Source: Flavobacterium sp. 9 (GTDB lineage: Bacteria > Bacteroidota > Bacteroidia > Flavobacteriales > Flavobacteriaceae). Taken from it: a stretch of 64,000 nt of DNA. The stretch lies in assembly GCF_002754195.1 (NCBI RefSeq), contig NZ_PEEU01000001.1:2108001-2172000 (forward strand). The letters are read 5' to 3'. Each line of letters begins with the position of its first letter. The stretch's first letter is position 1. A program made the position numbers and the translations under genes. Positions 53,926-61,950 of this stretch are shown piece by piece. Below the pieces are notes generated by a model, which was not told where the DNA came from, ran no database searches, and saw only the letters and a program-made list of their open reading frames with translations.

Positions 53926-54948
53926 TTAAGCTTCTAAGTTTGACTTAACATACTCCAAAATTGTAGCGTCAAAATTTTGCTGATGTTTGATAAACGTACT
54001 TTTTATTGGCAGATAATACAATTGCGAAACAAGTTTAGAATCTTTTAAACGCACATAATCTTTCTCTGTTGTAATGATTTTTTTGTTCTGCGCTTTATTC
54101 TGAATCGAATCTAAATCAGAATCTAAAAAATTATGATGATCCGGAAAAGTCAGACATTCATCTTTTTCATTTTTTAAATAATCAAAAAACGGTGTTGGTT
54201 TTGCGATTCCAGCCAAAAGCAATTTAGGTTCATTTTTAATTTCATTTACAGCGATTTTCTCTTCTTTGCCATAAATTGCATCATCATAATCAATGAATGT
54301 AAAGTAAGATTGCTGCGAACAACTAAGCTTCAGTTTCAATCTGATTTCTTCTTGCTTTTCACCTGATAAATCTTTTGGACATTTTGTTACCACAATGATA
54401 TTGGCACGATTTGATCCGCTTCTGCTTTCGCGTAAATTTCCGGTTGGAAGCATAAAATCATCGGCATACAAATCACCGTAAGAAGTCAGTAAAATATAAA
54501 AACCTGCTTTTACCTTTCGATGTTGGTAAGCATCATCCAATAAAATTACCTGAGGTTTTTCTTGATGTGAAAGCAATTGCGTAATTCCGTTTGTTCTGTC
54601 AGCATCGACTGCAACCTGAATATTTGGAAACTTTTGATAAAATTGAAATGGTTCATCTCCCAAAATTTCAGCATTTGAAGTTGAACTAGCCAAAACAAAA
54701 CCTTCGGATTTTCGTTTGTAACCGCGGCTTAAAGTCGCAACTTTATATTGATCAGACAATAACCGAATCAAATATTCGATTTGAGGAGTTTTACCAGTTC
54801 CGCCAACACTCAGATTTCCAACAGCAATAACCGGAATATCAAATGAAGTTGATTTCAGAATTCCTTTATCAAAAAGAAAATTCCTGATTGAAGTAATGAA
54901 TCCGTATAAGATGGCAAACGGAAAAAGTATTTTTCGAAGTAAGTTCAT
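53926..54948 (-). CDS. lpxK: Tetraacyldisaccharide 4'-kinase
   Basis: LpxK phosphorylates the lipid A disaccharide precursor at the inner membrane. The 340-residue protein has an N-terminal hydrophobic segment (about 1-25) and the P-loop VGNLSVGGTGKTPQIEYLI near 43-60. LSRGYKRKS, EILGDEPFQFYQKFP and the VILLDDAYQHRKV motif follow; TTEKDYVRLK is near the C-terminus. It overlaps nothing but begins 4 bp after the small DUF2683 gene upstream, so the two are probably one transcription unit. It is convergent with the histidine kinase. Confidence 0.96.
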   Translation of the reverse strand: MNLLRKILFPFAILYGFITSIRNFLFDKGILKSTSFDIPVIAVGNLSVGGTGKTPQIEYLIRLLSDQYKVATLSRGYKRKSEGFVLASSTSNAEILGDEPFQFYQKFPNIQVAVDADRTNGITQLLSHQEKPQVILLDDAYQHRKVKAGFYILLTSYGDLYADDFMLPTGNLRESRSGSNRANIIVVTKCPKDLSGEKQEEIRLKLKLSCSQQSYFTFIDYDDAIYGKEEKIAVNEIKNEPKLLLAGIAKPTPFFDYLKNEKDECLTFPDHHNFLDSDLDSIQNKAQNKKIITTEKDYVRLKDSKLVSQLYYLPIKSTFIKHQQNFDATILEYVKSNLEA

Positions 54949-54952
54949 AGAT

Positions 54953-55201
54953 TTATTTTATTCCTAAACTTCCCAATATATCTTCAGGATTTAATCTTGT
55001 TGTTTCGCCATTTTTAATATTTTCTTCTGCTTTTTTAACTTTTTCAATAAATTCAGCAGAATAATAACTTTCTTTTTTCTTGTTTTTTTTTGAATCCATT
55101 TCGACAATTTCAATACCGTCAAGATCTTTAAAAAAAGCTTCAAACATTTTCATAAATGCCTTTCCCGTTTTGGTACGCTCATTAATTTTTATTGTAGTCA
55201 T
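54953..55201 (-). CDS. Small DUF2683-type protein, antitoxin-like, no toxin partner
   Basis: An 82-residue, Lys/Glu-rich soluble protein. It resembles DUF2683/antitoxin-like proteins of Bacteroidota: MTTIKINERTKTGKAFMKMFEAF at the start and the C-terminal NGETTRLNPEDILGSLGIK. The start is set at ATG 55201, because an upstream in-frame TTG at 55234 lies in the promoter region and overlaps the -7 element. No RelE/ParE-like ORF lies next to it: the downstream neighbour, 4 bp away, is lpxK. An 18/21 direct repeat precedes the promoter and could be a regulator binding site. A toxin-antitoxin role is not supported by a partner gene. Confidence 0.72.
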   Translation of the reverse strand: MTTIKINERTKTGKAFMKMFEAFFKDLDGIEIVEMDSKKNKKKESYYSAEFIEKVKKAEENIKNGETTRLNPEDILGSLGIK

Positions 55202-55220
55202 GGCTATAAATTTTGAATAA

Positions 55221-55228
55221 CAAAGATA
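55221..55228 (-). promoter_or_regulatory. -7 element for DUF2683-lpxK
   Basis: The - strand reads TATCTTTG, a full TAnnTTTG match, 20 nt before the start codon at 55201. Confidence 0.5.
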
Positions 55229-55244
55229 TAACATTCGTAATTAT

Positions 55245-55287
55245 TTAGTACGAATTAGTATTACCATTAGTATGAATAATTATTACC
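55245..55287. repeat. 21-bp direct repeat upstream of DUF2683-lpxK
   Basis: Two copies (55245-55265 and 55267-55287) match at 18 of 21 positions with a 22-bp period. Both end TATTACC, the same core as the hydroxyproline operators. The nearer TATTACC-containing 9-mer starts 56 nt before the gene and 29 nt from the -7 element, close to the 57-61 and 28 nt seen in the island. Confidence 0.6.
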
Positions 55288-55407
55288 AGATATAATTATT
55301 ATTCGTTAATTTGTTTTATAAATTCCTTTCAGATTCCAAATTTCAAGATTTCCTCAATAACAGTAAACTTGAAACAAATAAAACCTGAAACTTGAAACAA
55401 AAGAATA

Positions 55408-56502
55408 ATGAAAATCAAAAACATAATAGAAGTTCTTGAAGAAATGGCACCTTTGGCTTACGCCGAAGATTTTGACAATGTTGGACTTTTAGTCGGAAAT
55501 GCTGAAACTGAAAGCACAGGAGTTTTAGTTTGTCACGATGCTTTAGAAAATGTAATTGAAGAAGCTATTGCTAAAAATTGCAATCTTGTGGTTTGCTTTC
55601 ATCCTATTTTATTCTCGGGAATTAAAAAAATTACAGGCAAAAACTATGTTGAGCGTGCGATTTTGAAAGCTATTAAAAATGACATTGCCATTTATGCTGT
55701 TCATACCGCGCTTGATAATCATTCGGCTGGAGTTAATAAAATATTTTGTGATGCTTTAGGATTAACAAATACTAAAGTTTTAATTCCAAAACAAAGCTTC
55801 ATCCAAAAATTAGTTACTTATACAATTCCGGATAATTCAGAAAAAGTACGTAATGCAATGTTTGAAGCCGGTGCAGGAACAATTGGTAATTATGACAACT
55901 GCAGTTTTAATACTGAAGGCTTTTTTACCTTTAAAGGAAATGAAGACAGTAATCCTGTAATTGGAGAAAAAGGAAAATTACATACCGGAACTGAAATTAA
56001 GATTGAAGTTGTTTTCGAAAAACACTTACAATCTAAAATTCTAAAAGCTCTTTTTGCAAATCATATTTATGAAGAAGTCGCTTATGAAATTTATGATCTT
56101 CAAAATTCGCATCAAAATATTGGATTGGGAATGATTGGGGAATTTGAAACTGAAATGGACGAAAAAGAGTTTCTGCTTTTTGTAAAAGATAAAATGATTG
56201 CCGATGGAATTCGTCATTCTTCCTTTCTTGGAAAAAAAATTAAGAAACTAGCCGTTTTGGGCGGTTCAGGAAGTTTTGCCATAAAAAATGCAATTATGGC
56301 TGGAGCCGATGCTTTTTTGACTGCCGATTTAAAATACCATCAGTTTTATGAAGCTGAAAACCGACTACTTTTAGCCGATATTGGTCATTTTGAGAGCGAA
56401 CGCTATACAAAAAACTATATTGTTGATTATCTTCGAAAAAAAATCCTTAATTTTGCAATCATTTTATCAGAAGAAAATACAAATCCAGTTAAGTACTTAT
56501 AG
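55408..56502 (+). CDS. Nif3-like dinuclear metal centre protein
   Basis: The 364-residue protein belongs to the Nif3/YbgI family, hexameric toroids with a two-metal site whose function is poorly known (GTP cyclohydrolase I type 2 annotation is common). The N-terminus has DFDNVGLLVG and the metal-binding HPILFSGIKKITG and YAVHTALDNHSAGVN. The C-terminus has GGSGSFAIKNAIMAGADAFLTADLKYHQFYEA and DIGHFESE. A central insert (about 125-240) is the PII-like domain found in longer family members. The CT398-like gene starts 3 bp after its stop. Confidence 0.93.
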   Translation: MKIKNIIEVLEEMAPLAYAEDFDNVGLLVGNAETESTGVLVCHDALENVIEEAIAKNCNLVVCFHPILFSGIKKITGKNYVERAILKAIKNDIAIYAVHTALDNHSAGVNKIFCDALGLTNTKVLIPKQSFIQKLVTYTIPDNSEKVRNAMFEAGAGTIGNYDNCSFNTEGFFTFKGNEDSNPVIGEKGKLHTGTEIKIEVVFEKHLQSKILKALFANHIYEEVAYEIYDLQNSHQNIGLGMIGEFETEMDEKEFLLFVKDKMIADGIRHSSFLGKKIKKLAVLGGSGSFAIKNAIMAGADAFLTADLKYHQFYEAENRLLLADIGHFESERYTKNYIVDYLRKKILNFAIILSEENTNPVKYL

Positions 56503-56505
56503 AAT

Positions 56506-57285
56506 ATGGCGAATACGAAAGAATTAAGTGTTGAGGACAAGTTAAGAGCAATATACGATTTACAGCTTATTGACTCTAGAATTGACGAAATCAGAAACGT
56601 AAGAGGAGAACTTCCTTTAGAAGTGGAAGATTTAGAAGATGAAGTTGCAGGTTTAAGCACTCGTTCAGAGAAACTGAAAAGTGAACTTGAAGTGATTGAG
56701 GATCTTATCAAATCGAAGAAAAACGCGATTGATGAGCACAAAGAGGTTATCAAAAAATACACAAAACAACAAGAATCAGTTCGTAATAACAGAGAATTTA
56801 ATTCTTTGACTAAAGAGGTTGAATTTCAAGAATTAGAAATTCAATTGGCTGAAAAGCAAATCAAAGAAATGAAAGCTTCTATCGAGCATAAAAAAGAAGT
56901 TATTTCTAATTTAAAAGAAAAACTTGATGCTAAAAGCTCTCATTTAAAACATAAAAAAAATGAATTAGATGCGATCATGGCAGAAACTCAAAAAGAAGAA
57001 ATCTTCTTATCTGAGAAATCAGCTGAGTTTTCAGGTCAAATCGAAGAAAGATTATTAGCTGCTTATACTAGAATCAGAACTAGTGTTCGTAATGGTTTAG
57101 CTGTAGTATCTATCGAAAGAGGTGCTTCTGCAGGATCATTCTTCACTATTCCGCCACAAACTCAAGTAGAAATCGCTTCTAGAAAGAAAATCATTACTGA
57201 TGAGCACTCTGGAAGAATTTTGGTTGACAGCGCATTAGCTGAAGAAGAAAAAGAAAAAATGGAACAATTGTTCTCTAAATTCTAA
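56506..57285 (+). CDS. CT398-like coiled-coil protein with degenerate zinc ribbon
   Basis: The 259-residue protein is almost entirely coiled-coil in residues 25-185, typical of the DUF164/CT398 family. Its C-terminus keeps the zinc-ribbon context IPPQ and SGRILVD, but the four expected Cys are replaced: S208 and S211 in RGASAGSFFTIPPQ and D232 and S235 in ITDEHSGRILV. Zinc binding at this site is therefore not expected. It is 3 bp after the Nif3-like gene, which suggests a shared role as seen in many Bacteroidota. A strong terminator follows. Confidence 0.9.
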   Translation: MANTKELSVEDKLRAIYDLQLIDSRIDEIRNVRGELPLEVEDLEDEVAGLSTRSEKLKSELEVIEDLIKSKKNAIDEHKEVIKKYTKQQESVRNNREFNSLTKEVEFQELEIQLAEKQIKEMKASIEHKKEVISNLKEKLDAKSSHLKHKKNELDAIMAETQKEEIFLSEKSAEFSGQIEERLLAAYTRIRTSVRNGLAVVSIERGASAGSFFTIPPQTQVEIASRKKIITDEHSGRILVDSALAEEEKEKMEQLFSKF

Positions 57286-57291
57286 ATATTT

Positions 57292-57316
57292 AAAATCCCG
57301 ATTTAATCGGGATTTT
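57292..57316 (+). terminator. Terminator of the Nif3-CT398 operon
   Basis: Stem AAAATCCCGAT with a perfect complement and loop TTA, followed by a T run to 57320, directly after the stop at 57285. Confidence 0.88.
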
Positions 57317-57332
57317 TTTTGCTTAAAATTTT

Positions 57333-57414
57333 CCGCCACGAATTTCACCAATTTCACTAATTTTTATATCCTAAGAATAAAAATTCGTGCTAAATTTGTG
57401 AAATTCGTGGCGAT
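57333..57414. repeat. Family C dispersed palindromic element, copy 2
   Basis: Outer arms CGCCACGAATTTCAC (57334-57348) and GTGAAATTCGTGGCG (57399-57413) are perfect 15-bp complements. AATTTCACTAATTTTTAT also matches copy 1 (36682-36779). It lies between CT398 and the hydrolase gene. Confidence 0.8.
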
Positions 57415-57468
57415 ACTTTTTAATAACAGCTTTCGAATAATTATACTTTTATCTTTAAATTATTTATT

Positions 57469-58320
57469 TTGGGAATTAAAAAAGGAATTCGTTTCATTAC
57501 AGTAAAATCGGTTGGACAATATATCAATTTCTTAAGTTATGTTCGTCCACAAAAAGCTGTCGAACTTTCATATGCTCTTTTTAGCCAACCCAGAATTGGC
57601 CGATTACAAAAAGAGAGTTTACCAAAAGTCCTGAAAAATACCGAAACAGAAACGTTTCATCACAACGAACATCATTTTCAGACTTATATCTGGAAAGGAA
57701 ACGAAACCAAAATTCTACTTGTTCACGGATGGGAAAGTAATGCGTCACGCTGGAAAAAAACCTTACCACATCTTCAAAAATCAGGAAGTACAATCATTGC
57801 CATTGACGCACCTGCGCATGGTCAAAGCAGCGGCAAGGAATTTAATGTTCCACTTTATGCTGAATTCATTAATAAAGCAGTCGAAAAATATCAGCCTACA
57901 ATTATTATTGGTCATTCTATTGGTGGCGCGGCTTGCGTTTATCACCAATATTTATTTCCAAATACCAGCATTAACAAAATGGTGATTTTAGGAGCTCCAT
58001 CAGAATTGAAAACCTTAATTAATAATTACATTTCGATGTTAAGTCTGAATACGAAAATGTTTTCACTTTTAGAAAGTAAATTCATGAGTCGCTTCAACTT
58101 TAAACTGGAAGATTTCTCCGGACAAAGATTCGCCTCAGAATTTAATGTTGCGGGTTTAATTGCACACGATACTTCTGATAAAATAGTAGCTTTTGAAGAA
58201 GGACAGAAAATTGCCAGTAATTGGAAAAACAGTCAATTTATTGAAACCAAAGGTTTAGGTCACGGAATGCATGACGATGAATTGTATCAAAAGGTTATTG
58301 AGTTTTTGTTTTCTTCTTAA
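57469..58320 (+). CDS. Alpha/beta hydrolase
   Basis: The 283-residue cytoplasmic protein has an alpha/beta-hydrolase fold: LLVHGWESNASRWKK (oxyanion turn), IAIDAPAHGQSSGKE, nucleophile elbow GHSIGGAACVYH (Ser near 148), an Asp near VAGLIAHDTSDKIV and the final His in GLGHGMHDDE. The start is TTG at 57469 with no ATG upstream in frame. The substrate is unknown; the length suits esterases or lipases. It appears to be a single-gene unit with a Family B repeat 60 bp downstream. Confidence 0.88.
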   Translation: MGIKKGIRFITVKSVGQYINFLSYVRPQKAVELSYALFSQPRIGRLQKESLPKVLKNTETETFHHNEHHFQTYIWKGNETKILLVHGWESNASRWKKTLPHLQKSGSTIIAIDAPAHGQSSGKEFNVPLYAEFINKAVEKYQPTIIIGHSIGGAACVYHQYLFPNTSINKMVILGAPSELKTLINNYISMLSLNTKMFSLLESKFMSRFNFKLEDFSGQRFASEFNVAGLIAHDTSDKIVAFEEGQKIASNWKNSQFIETKGLGHGMHDDELYQKVIEFLFSS

Positions 58321-58378
58321 GGTTCTGAGGCACTAAGTAGCTAAGGTTCTAAGTTTTTTCCTTAAAAACGGTCGTATT

Positions 58379-58477
58379 GTCATTTCAACGAAGGAGAAAT
58401 CTTCGCAAGTAACTCCGTAACGAAAACCCAATCTTTGTCGAGCTTCTCACGAAGATTTCTCCTTCGTCGAAATGATA
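58379..58477. repeat. Family B dispersed palindromic element, copy 2
   Basis: Arms TGTCATTTCAACGAAGGAGA... (58379-58406) and near-complement ...GTCGAAATGATA (58450-58477) enclose a core containing CCCAATCTTTGTCGAGC, the reverse complement of the core of copy 1 (35064-35077). A GGTTCTGAGG-type low-complexity stretch precedes it at 58320. Confidence 0.8.
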
Positions 58478-58529
58478 AGATTGCGTGAAATCTATTAATC
58501 TGAAGTCTAAAATCTGCAATCTAAAATTT

Positions 58530-59210
58530 TTAAACAACTACATTAAAATACTTCAACAATTCCTTCTCACCTTTTCCTGTGATGATTATTGCTCTTGAAT
58601 CTTTTGTTCTTCTGAGCCAATCTTCATTTATCATTTTATTGAATAAAAGCGAACCGATCGAACCCGCGATATGATTTCTTCTTTCGCTCCAATCCAGGCA
58701 AGGTTTTAAGAATATTCGTTTTTGCTTTTGGGCTTCTTCGATATTAATTCCAAAATCAGAAAACCACTTTTCTCCTTGAGAACTGATTTCAAAATTATTT
58801 TTATTTTCTACTAATATCTTTTGATTTAGCAAACTATCAGTTACGGCGACACCAATTTTTCCTGCTAAATGATCGTAGCAAGTTCGGCAGTATTTTATTG
58901 GAGGATAATTTTCGGTTTCTTTTTTGGATTGAATTGCAGGTTTCGGAATAAGATTCGCCATTGCTTCAATAACGTATGCGACTTCTTTATTCGAAAATCT
59001 GTAATACTTATGACGTCCTTGCTTTTCTACAGAAAGTAAATTTGCTTCAAGAAGTTTCCCCAAATGCATACTCATATTTTGTGGAGACGTATTTACTGCA
59101 ATTGACAATTCTGTGGCCGTAAATGCTCTTCCGTCAAGCAATGTCCACATAATTGCTGCACGAGTTGGATCGCCAATTAAAGTTGCCGTTTTTATAAATT
59201 GATCTTCCAT
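58530..59210 (-). CDS. ArsR-type winged-helix transcriptional regulator
   Basis: The 226-residue protein (start ATG 59210, MEDQFIKTATLIGDPTRAAIMWTLLDGRAFTATEL) has an N-terminal ArsR-type winged helix (about 5-85; AVNTSPQNMSMHLGKLLEANLLSVEKQGRHKYYRFSN). The C-terminal part of about 130 residues carries CRTCYDHLAGKIGVAVTD with two Cys, and WFSDFGINIEEAQ; its fold is not recognised beyond this family. An in-frame start at 59273 would overlap the divergent gene. It is divergent from the P450 gene by 73 bp and is the natural candidate regulator of the P450-monooxygenase pair. Confidence 0.88.
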   Translation of the reverse strand: MEDQFIKTATLIGDPTRAAIMWTLLDGRAFTATELSIAVNTSPQNMSMHLGKLLEANLLSVEKQGRHKYYRFSNKEVAYVIEAMANLIPKPAIQSKKETENYPPIKYCRTCYDHLAGKIGVAVTDSLLNQKILVENKNNFEISSQGEKWFSDFGINIEEAQKQKRIFLKPCLDWSERRNHIAGSIGSLLFNKMINEDWLRRTKDSRAIIITGKGEKELLKYFNVVV

Positions 59211-59261
59211 TTGAATTTTTATAGTTAAGTACAGAATGAAGTATCCCTTTGTAAAGTTAAA

Positions 59262-59269
59262 TAACTTTG
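59262..59269 (+). promoter_or_regulatory. -7 element of the P450 gene
   Basis: TAACTTTG matches TAnnTTTG, 14 nt before the ATG at 59284. The neighbouring AAAGTTA/TAACTTT words (59253-59268) form a short palindrome that could bind the divergent regulator. Confidence 0.45.
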
Positions 59270-59283
59270 TCAAAAAAATAAAT

Positions 59284-60369
59284 ATGAACTCTTCTTTATT
59301 CTTGCAATCTGATGTTTCTGATCCTTATTTATTATATGAAAATATGCGGAATAAAAATGCCGTTTTTTGGGATGAATCCAATAAAATATGGGCAATATAT
59401 TCTCATAAACATTGTGTTGAAGTTTTAAAAAATCCTAAAGCACAAATTCCGACTATAAATCCTGACAACATTCAGAAGCTAAACAAATATGCTTTGGATA
59501 TTTTGAATAATTTGACTCGATTATCAAATGGAATTCAACATGAAATTGGGAGAGAAATTTCGACAATGCTTTTTTCAAAAATGAAATCTATTGAAATCAG
59601 TTCGGTTATTAATGCATTAATTCAAAATGATTTAATCGAAAGCAAAATAGATTGGGTCGATTCTGTATCCAAAAAACTACCGATATTAATTCTTCTAAAA
59701 AGTTTTAATTTTAATGACAACGATTCTAATTTTATTTCAAAAAATATAGAAACTATAGTCAAAATAATGCTTCTGAAGAAAACAGACGAAGAAGTAGCTT
59801 CTATTAATGAAATTTCAGAAGATTTGTTTTCAAGAATTAAGAAGTATTTATTCAATATTGTTGATGAATCATTATTATTTTCCATCGGCGAAAAGCATGC
59901 AATTTCATCTGATCAGATTATAAAAATAGCGGTAAGTAATTTAATTGGTTTATTTATTCAGAGTTATGATGCCGGACGCGGAATTTTGAGTAATTCGTTC
60001 TTGCAAATTATTCAGAATAAAACTTTTTCAGATAAAACAACGATAGAGAAATCAGTTATAGAAACGATTCGATTCGATCCTCCAATTCAGAATACAAGAA
60101 GAATTGCAACTGAAGATTTTTATATCGGCGAAAGCCTTATTAAGAAAAATGATTTGATTTTAATTGTTTTGGCTTCGGCAAATCGTGATTCTGAAACGTT
60201 TAAAAATCCGGCTACTTTTGATATTGAAAGAAATAACAATATCGAAAATCTAACTTTCGGAATTGGCGGTCATATGTGTCTGGCCAAATATTTCTCGATT
60301 CAGTTAGCTGCTGAAGCTTTATGGCTTTTATTTGATAAGTATAAAACAATATTCAATACGAACCAATGA
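59284..60369 (+). CDS. Cytochrome P450
   Basis: The 361-residue protein is a short P450. The K-helix ExxR motif is ETIR near residue 262 and the heme-cysteine loop is FGIGGHMCLAKYF near 325-337, with Cys as the axial ligand. The usual I-helix AGxDTT is replaced by FIQSYDAGRG, so the acid-alcohol proton relay may differ. ATG at 59284 (MNSSLFLQSDVSDPY) is preferred over an upstream in-frame ATG at 59236, which would overlap the promoter. No redox partner gene is nearby. It is followed by a small monooxygenase gene 55 bp downstream and is divergent from an ArsR-type regulator. Confidence 0.92.
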   Translation: MNSSLFLQSDVSDPYLLYENMRNKNAVFWDESNKIWAIYSHKHCVEVLKNPKAQIPTINPDNIQKLNKYALDILNNLTRLSNGIQHEIGREISTMLFSKMKSIEISSVINALIQNDLIESKIDWVDSVSKKLPILILLKSFNFNDNDSNFISKNIETIVKIMLLKKTDEEVASINEISEDLFSRIKKYLFNIVDESLLFSIGEKHAISSDQIIKIAVSNLIGLFIQSYDAGRGILSNSFLQIIQNKTFSDKTTIEKSVIETIRFDPPIQNTRRIATEDFYIGESLIKKNDLILIVLASANRDSETFKNPATFDIERNNNIENLTFGIGGHMCLAKYFSIQLAAEALWLLFDKYKTIFNTNQ

Positions 60370-60424
60370 TCAATGCCAGATTGCCTAAAAATATTTGGAT
60401 TTCAATAATTAAAAAATAAAAAAA

Positions 60425-60769
60425 ATGATAGCAGTAATTTTTGAAGTAATTCCTAACGAAGGAAAAAAAGGAGAATATCTTGATATCGCCGCAAGTCTGC
60501 GACCGGAATTAGACCATATAGAAGGTTTTATATCTATTGAGAGATTTCAGAGTTTTAGTGATCCTGAAAAGGTTTTGTCTTTGTCTTTTTGGAGAGATGA
60601 AGAAAGCATTCAGCAATGGAGAAATCTCGAAATGCATCGTCATGCGCAATCAAAAGGCAGAAATGAAGTTTTTAAGGATTATCATTTAAGAATTGCAACT
60701 GTAGTTCGTGATTACGGAATGTTCGATAGAAAAGAAACTCCGGAAGATAGTTCGTCATATCATGAGTAA
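60425..60769 (+). CDS. Antibiotic biosynthesis monooxygenase family protein
   Basis: The 114-residue protein fits the ABM/dimeric alpha-beta barrel fold: MIAVIFEVIPNEGKKGEYLDIAASLRPEL, then GFISIERFQSFSDPEKVLSLSFWRDEESIQQWRNLEMHRHAQSKG and a C-terminal strand. Family members act on quinones, heme or polyketides or are orphans. It follows the P450 gene by 55 bp, with only AT-rich DNA between, so the pair is probably one operon. The ABM and P450 may act on the same aromatic or xenobiotic compound, but this is inference. Confidence 0.9.
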   Translation: MIAVIFEVIPNEGKKGEYLDIAASLRPELDHIEGFISIERFQSFSDPEKVLSLSFWRDEESIQQWRNLEMHRHAQSKGRNEVFKDYHLRIATVVRDYGMFDRKETPEDSSSYHE

Positions 60770-60795
60770 AGGTTCAAAGTTGCAAAGGTTTTCTT

Positions 60796-60960
60796 TTTAG
60801 GTTCTGAGGCTCTGAGGTTCTGAGTTGCTAAGTTTTTTTGATATTATCTTACAGATAAAGTAACCGCATGTTTGTTATCTTGAGCGCGAAAATTAAAAAG
60901 AAAAAATCCGTTTTAATCCGCGTCTTTGCGAAGCAAATCCGTGTCATCCGCGTACTATAA
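60796..60960. repeat. Low-complexity and degenerate palindromic intergenic DNA
   Basis: Holds short direct repeats of GGTTCTGAGGCTCTGAGG (60799-60826), related to 58320-58352, and then words such as TAATCCGCGTCTTTGCG and AATCCGTGTCATCCGCG (60910-60955). No ORF or RNA gene was recognised. Confidence 0.5.
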
Positions 60961-61028
60961 AACTTTTATGAAGATTTTGCCCCTCATAAAGTCTGAAATC
61001 TAAAATTCTAAGAAGTCTAAATTTTGCT

Positions 61029-61036
61029 TACTTTTG
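61029..61036 (+). promoter_or_regulatory. -7 element immediately before rluF
   Basis: TACTTTTG fits TAnnTTTG and ends only 4 nt before the ATG at 61041. A transcript from it would start at or next to the start codon. Confidence 0.45.
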
Positions 61037-61040
61037 CAAT

Positions 61041-61874
61041 ATGGAAGAGAATTTAAAACGTCTTAATAAATTTATTGGAGAAACAGGTTATTGTTCTCGT
61101 CGTGAAGCGGATAAACTTATTGAAGAAGGACGTGTAACAATAAATGGTGTTGTGCCTGAAATGGGAACGAAAGTTTCACCAAATGATGAAGTACGTATTG
61201 ACGGAAAATTGATTGTTGAGAAACATGAAAAATTGGTTTACCTGGCTTTCAACAAACCGGTTGGAATTGAATGTACAACGAATTTAGAGGTACGAAATAA
61301 TATTGTGGATTATATTAATTATCCAAAACGTATTTTTCCGATTGGAAGATTGGATAAAGCCAGTGAAGGATTAATTTTTATGACGAATGATGGTGATATC
61401 GTAAACAAGATTTTGCGCGCCAGAAACAATCACGAAAAAGAATATACGGTAACGGTTAACAGACCGATTACGGATCGTTTTATTGAACGAATGGGAAATG
61501 GTGTTCCGATTTTGGATACGGTTACCCGAAAATGTAAAGTGGAACAGATCAGTAAATACACGTTTAAAATTATTTTAACGCAAGGTTTAAACCGTCAGAT
61601 TCGTAGAATGACTGAATATCTGGGTTATGATGTAACGGCGCTTAAACGTATCCGAATTATTAATATATCGCTTGATATTCCGGTTGGTCGTTATCGCGAT
61701 TTGACTGATGATGAGATTAAAGAATTAAATCAATTGATTGAACCATCCAGTAAAACCGAGGAAGCGAGTTTACCAAAAGTAGAAGCTCCTAAAGCTCCTA
61801 AAACTCCTCCAACCAGAAGAACAGAATTTATTTCAAAATATGATCCCCGATTTAAGAAAAAAGGAGATTATTAA
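61041..61874 (+). CDS. rluF: 23S rRNA pseudouridine synthase RluF
   Basis: RsuA-family pseudouridine synthase of the RluF type (E. coli RluF modifies U2604 of 23S rRNA). The 277-residue protein has an N-terminal S4 domain (about 5-60; [26 protein letters not shown]) and the catalytic domain (about 68-230). The catalytic Asp lies in [30 protein letters not shown] and [25 protein letters not shown] are typical. A basic, Pro/Lys-rich tail (about 235-277) extends beyond the core. A bidirectional terminator follows. Confidence 0.93.
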   Translation: MEENLKRLNKFIGETGYCSRREADKLIEEGRVTINGVVPEMGTKVSPNDEVRIDGKLIVEKHEKLVYLAFNKPVGIECTTNLEVRNNIVDYINYPKRIFPIGRLDKASEGLIFMTNDGDIVNKILRARNNHEKEYTVTVNRPITDRFIERMGNGVPILDTVTRKCKVEQISKYTFKIILTQGLNRQIRRMTEYLGYDVTALKRIRIINISLDIPVGRYRDLTDDEIKELNQLIEPSSKTEEASLPKVEAPKAPKTPPTRRTEFISKYDPRFKKKGDY

Positions 61875-61881
61875 ATTTATA

Positions 61882-61925
61882 AAAAGAGAAATCCCATTCG
61901 TCGCGGCGAATGGGATTTCTCTTTT
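61882..61925. terminator. Strong bidirectional terminator
   Basis: A perfect 19-bp stem (61882-61900 with 61907-61925) containing GAAATCCCATTCG, with a 6-nt loop TCGCGG and flanking A/T runs. It sits between convergent rluF and the CorA-like gene. Confidence 0.92.
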
Positions 61926-61950
61926 ATAAACTATTTCGAAAATATTTTTA

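Noticed and set aside
54953..55201. Complete toxin-antitoxin system
   Set aside because: No RelE, ParE, HigB or similar frame next to the small protein; the downstream gene is lpxK and the upstream gene is divergent.
55257..55287. TATTACC repeats before DUF2683-lpxK as a definite fourth operator
   Set aside because: Period is 22 not 21, the TATATTACCCT 11-mer is absent and the sequence is very AT-rich. Reported as a possible parallel only.
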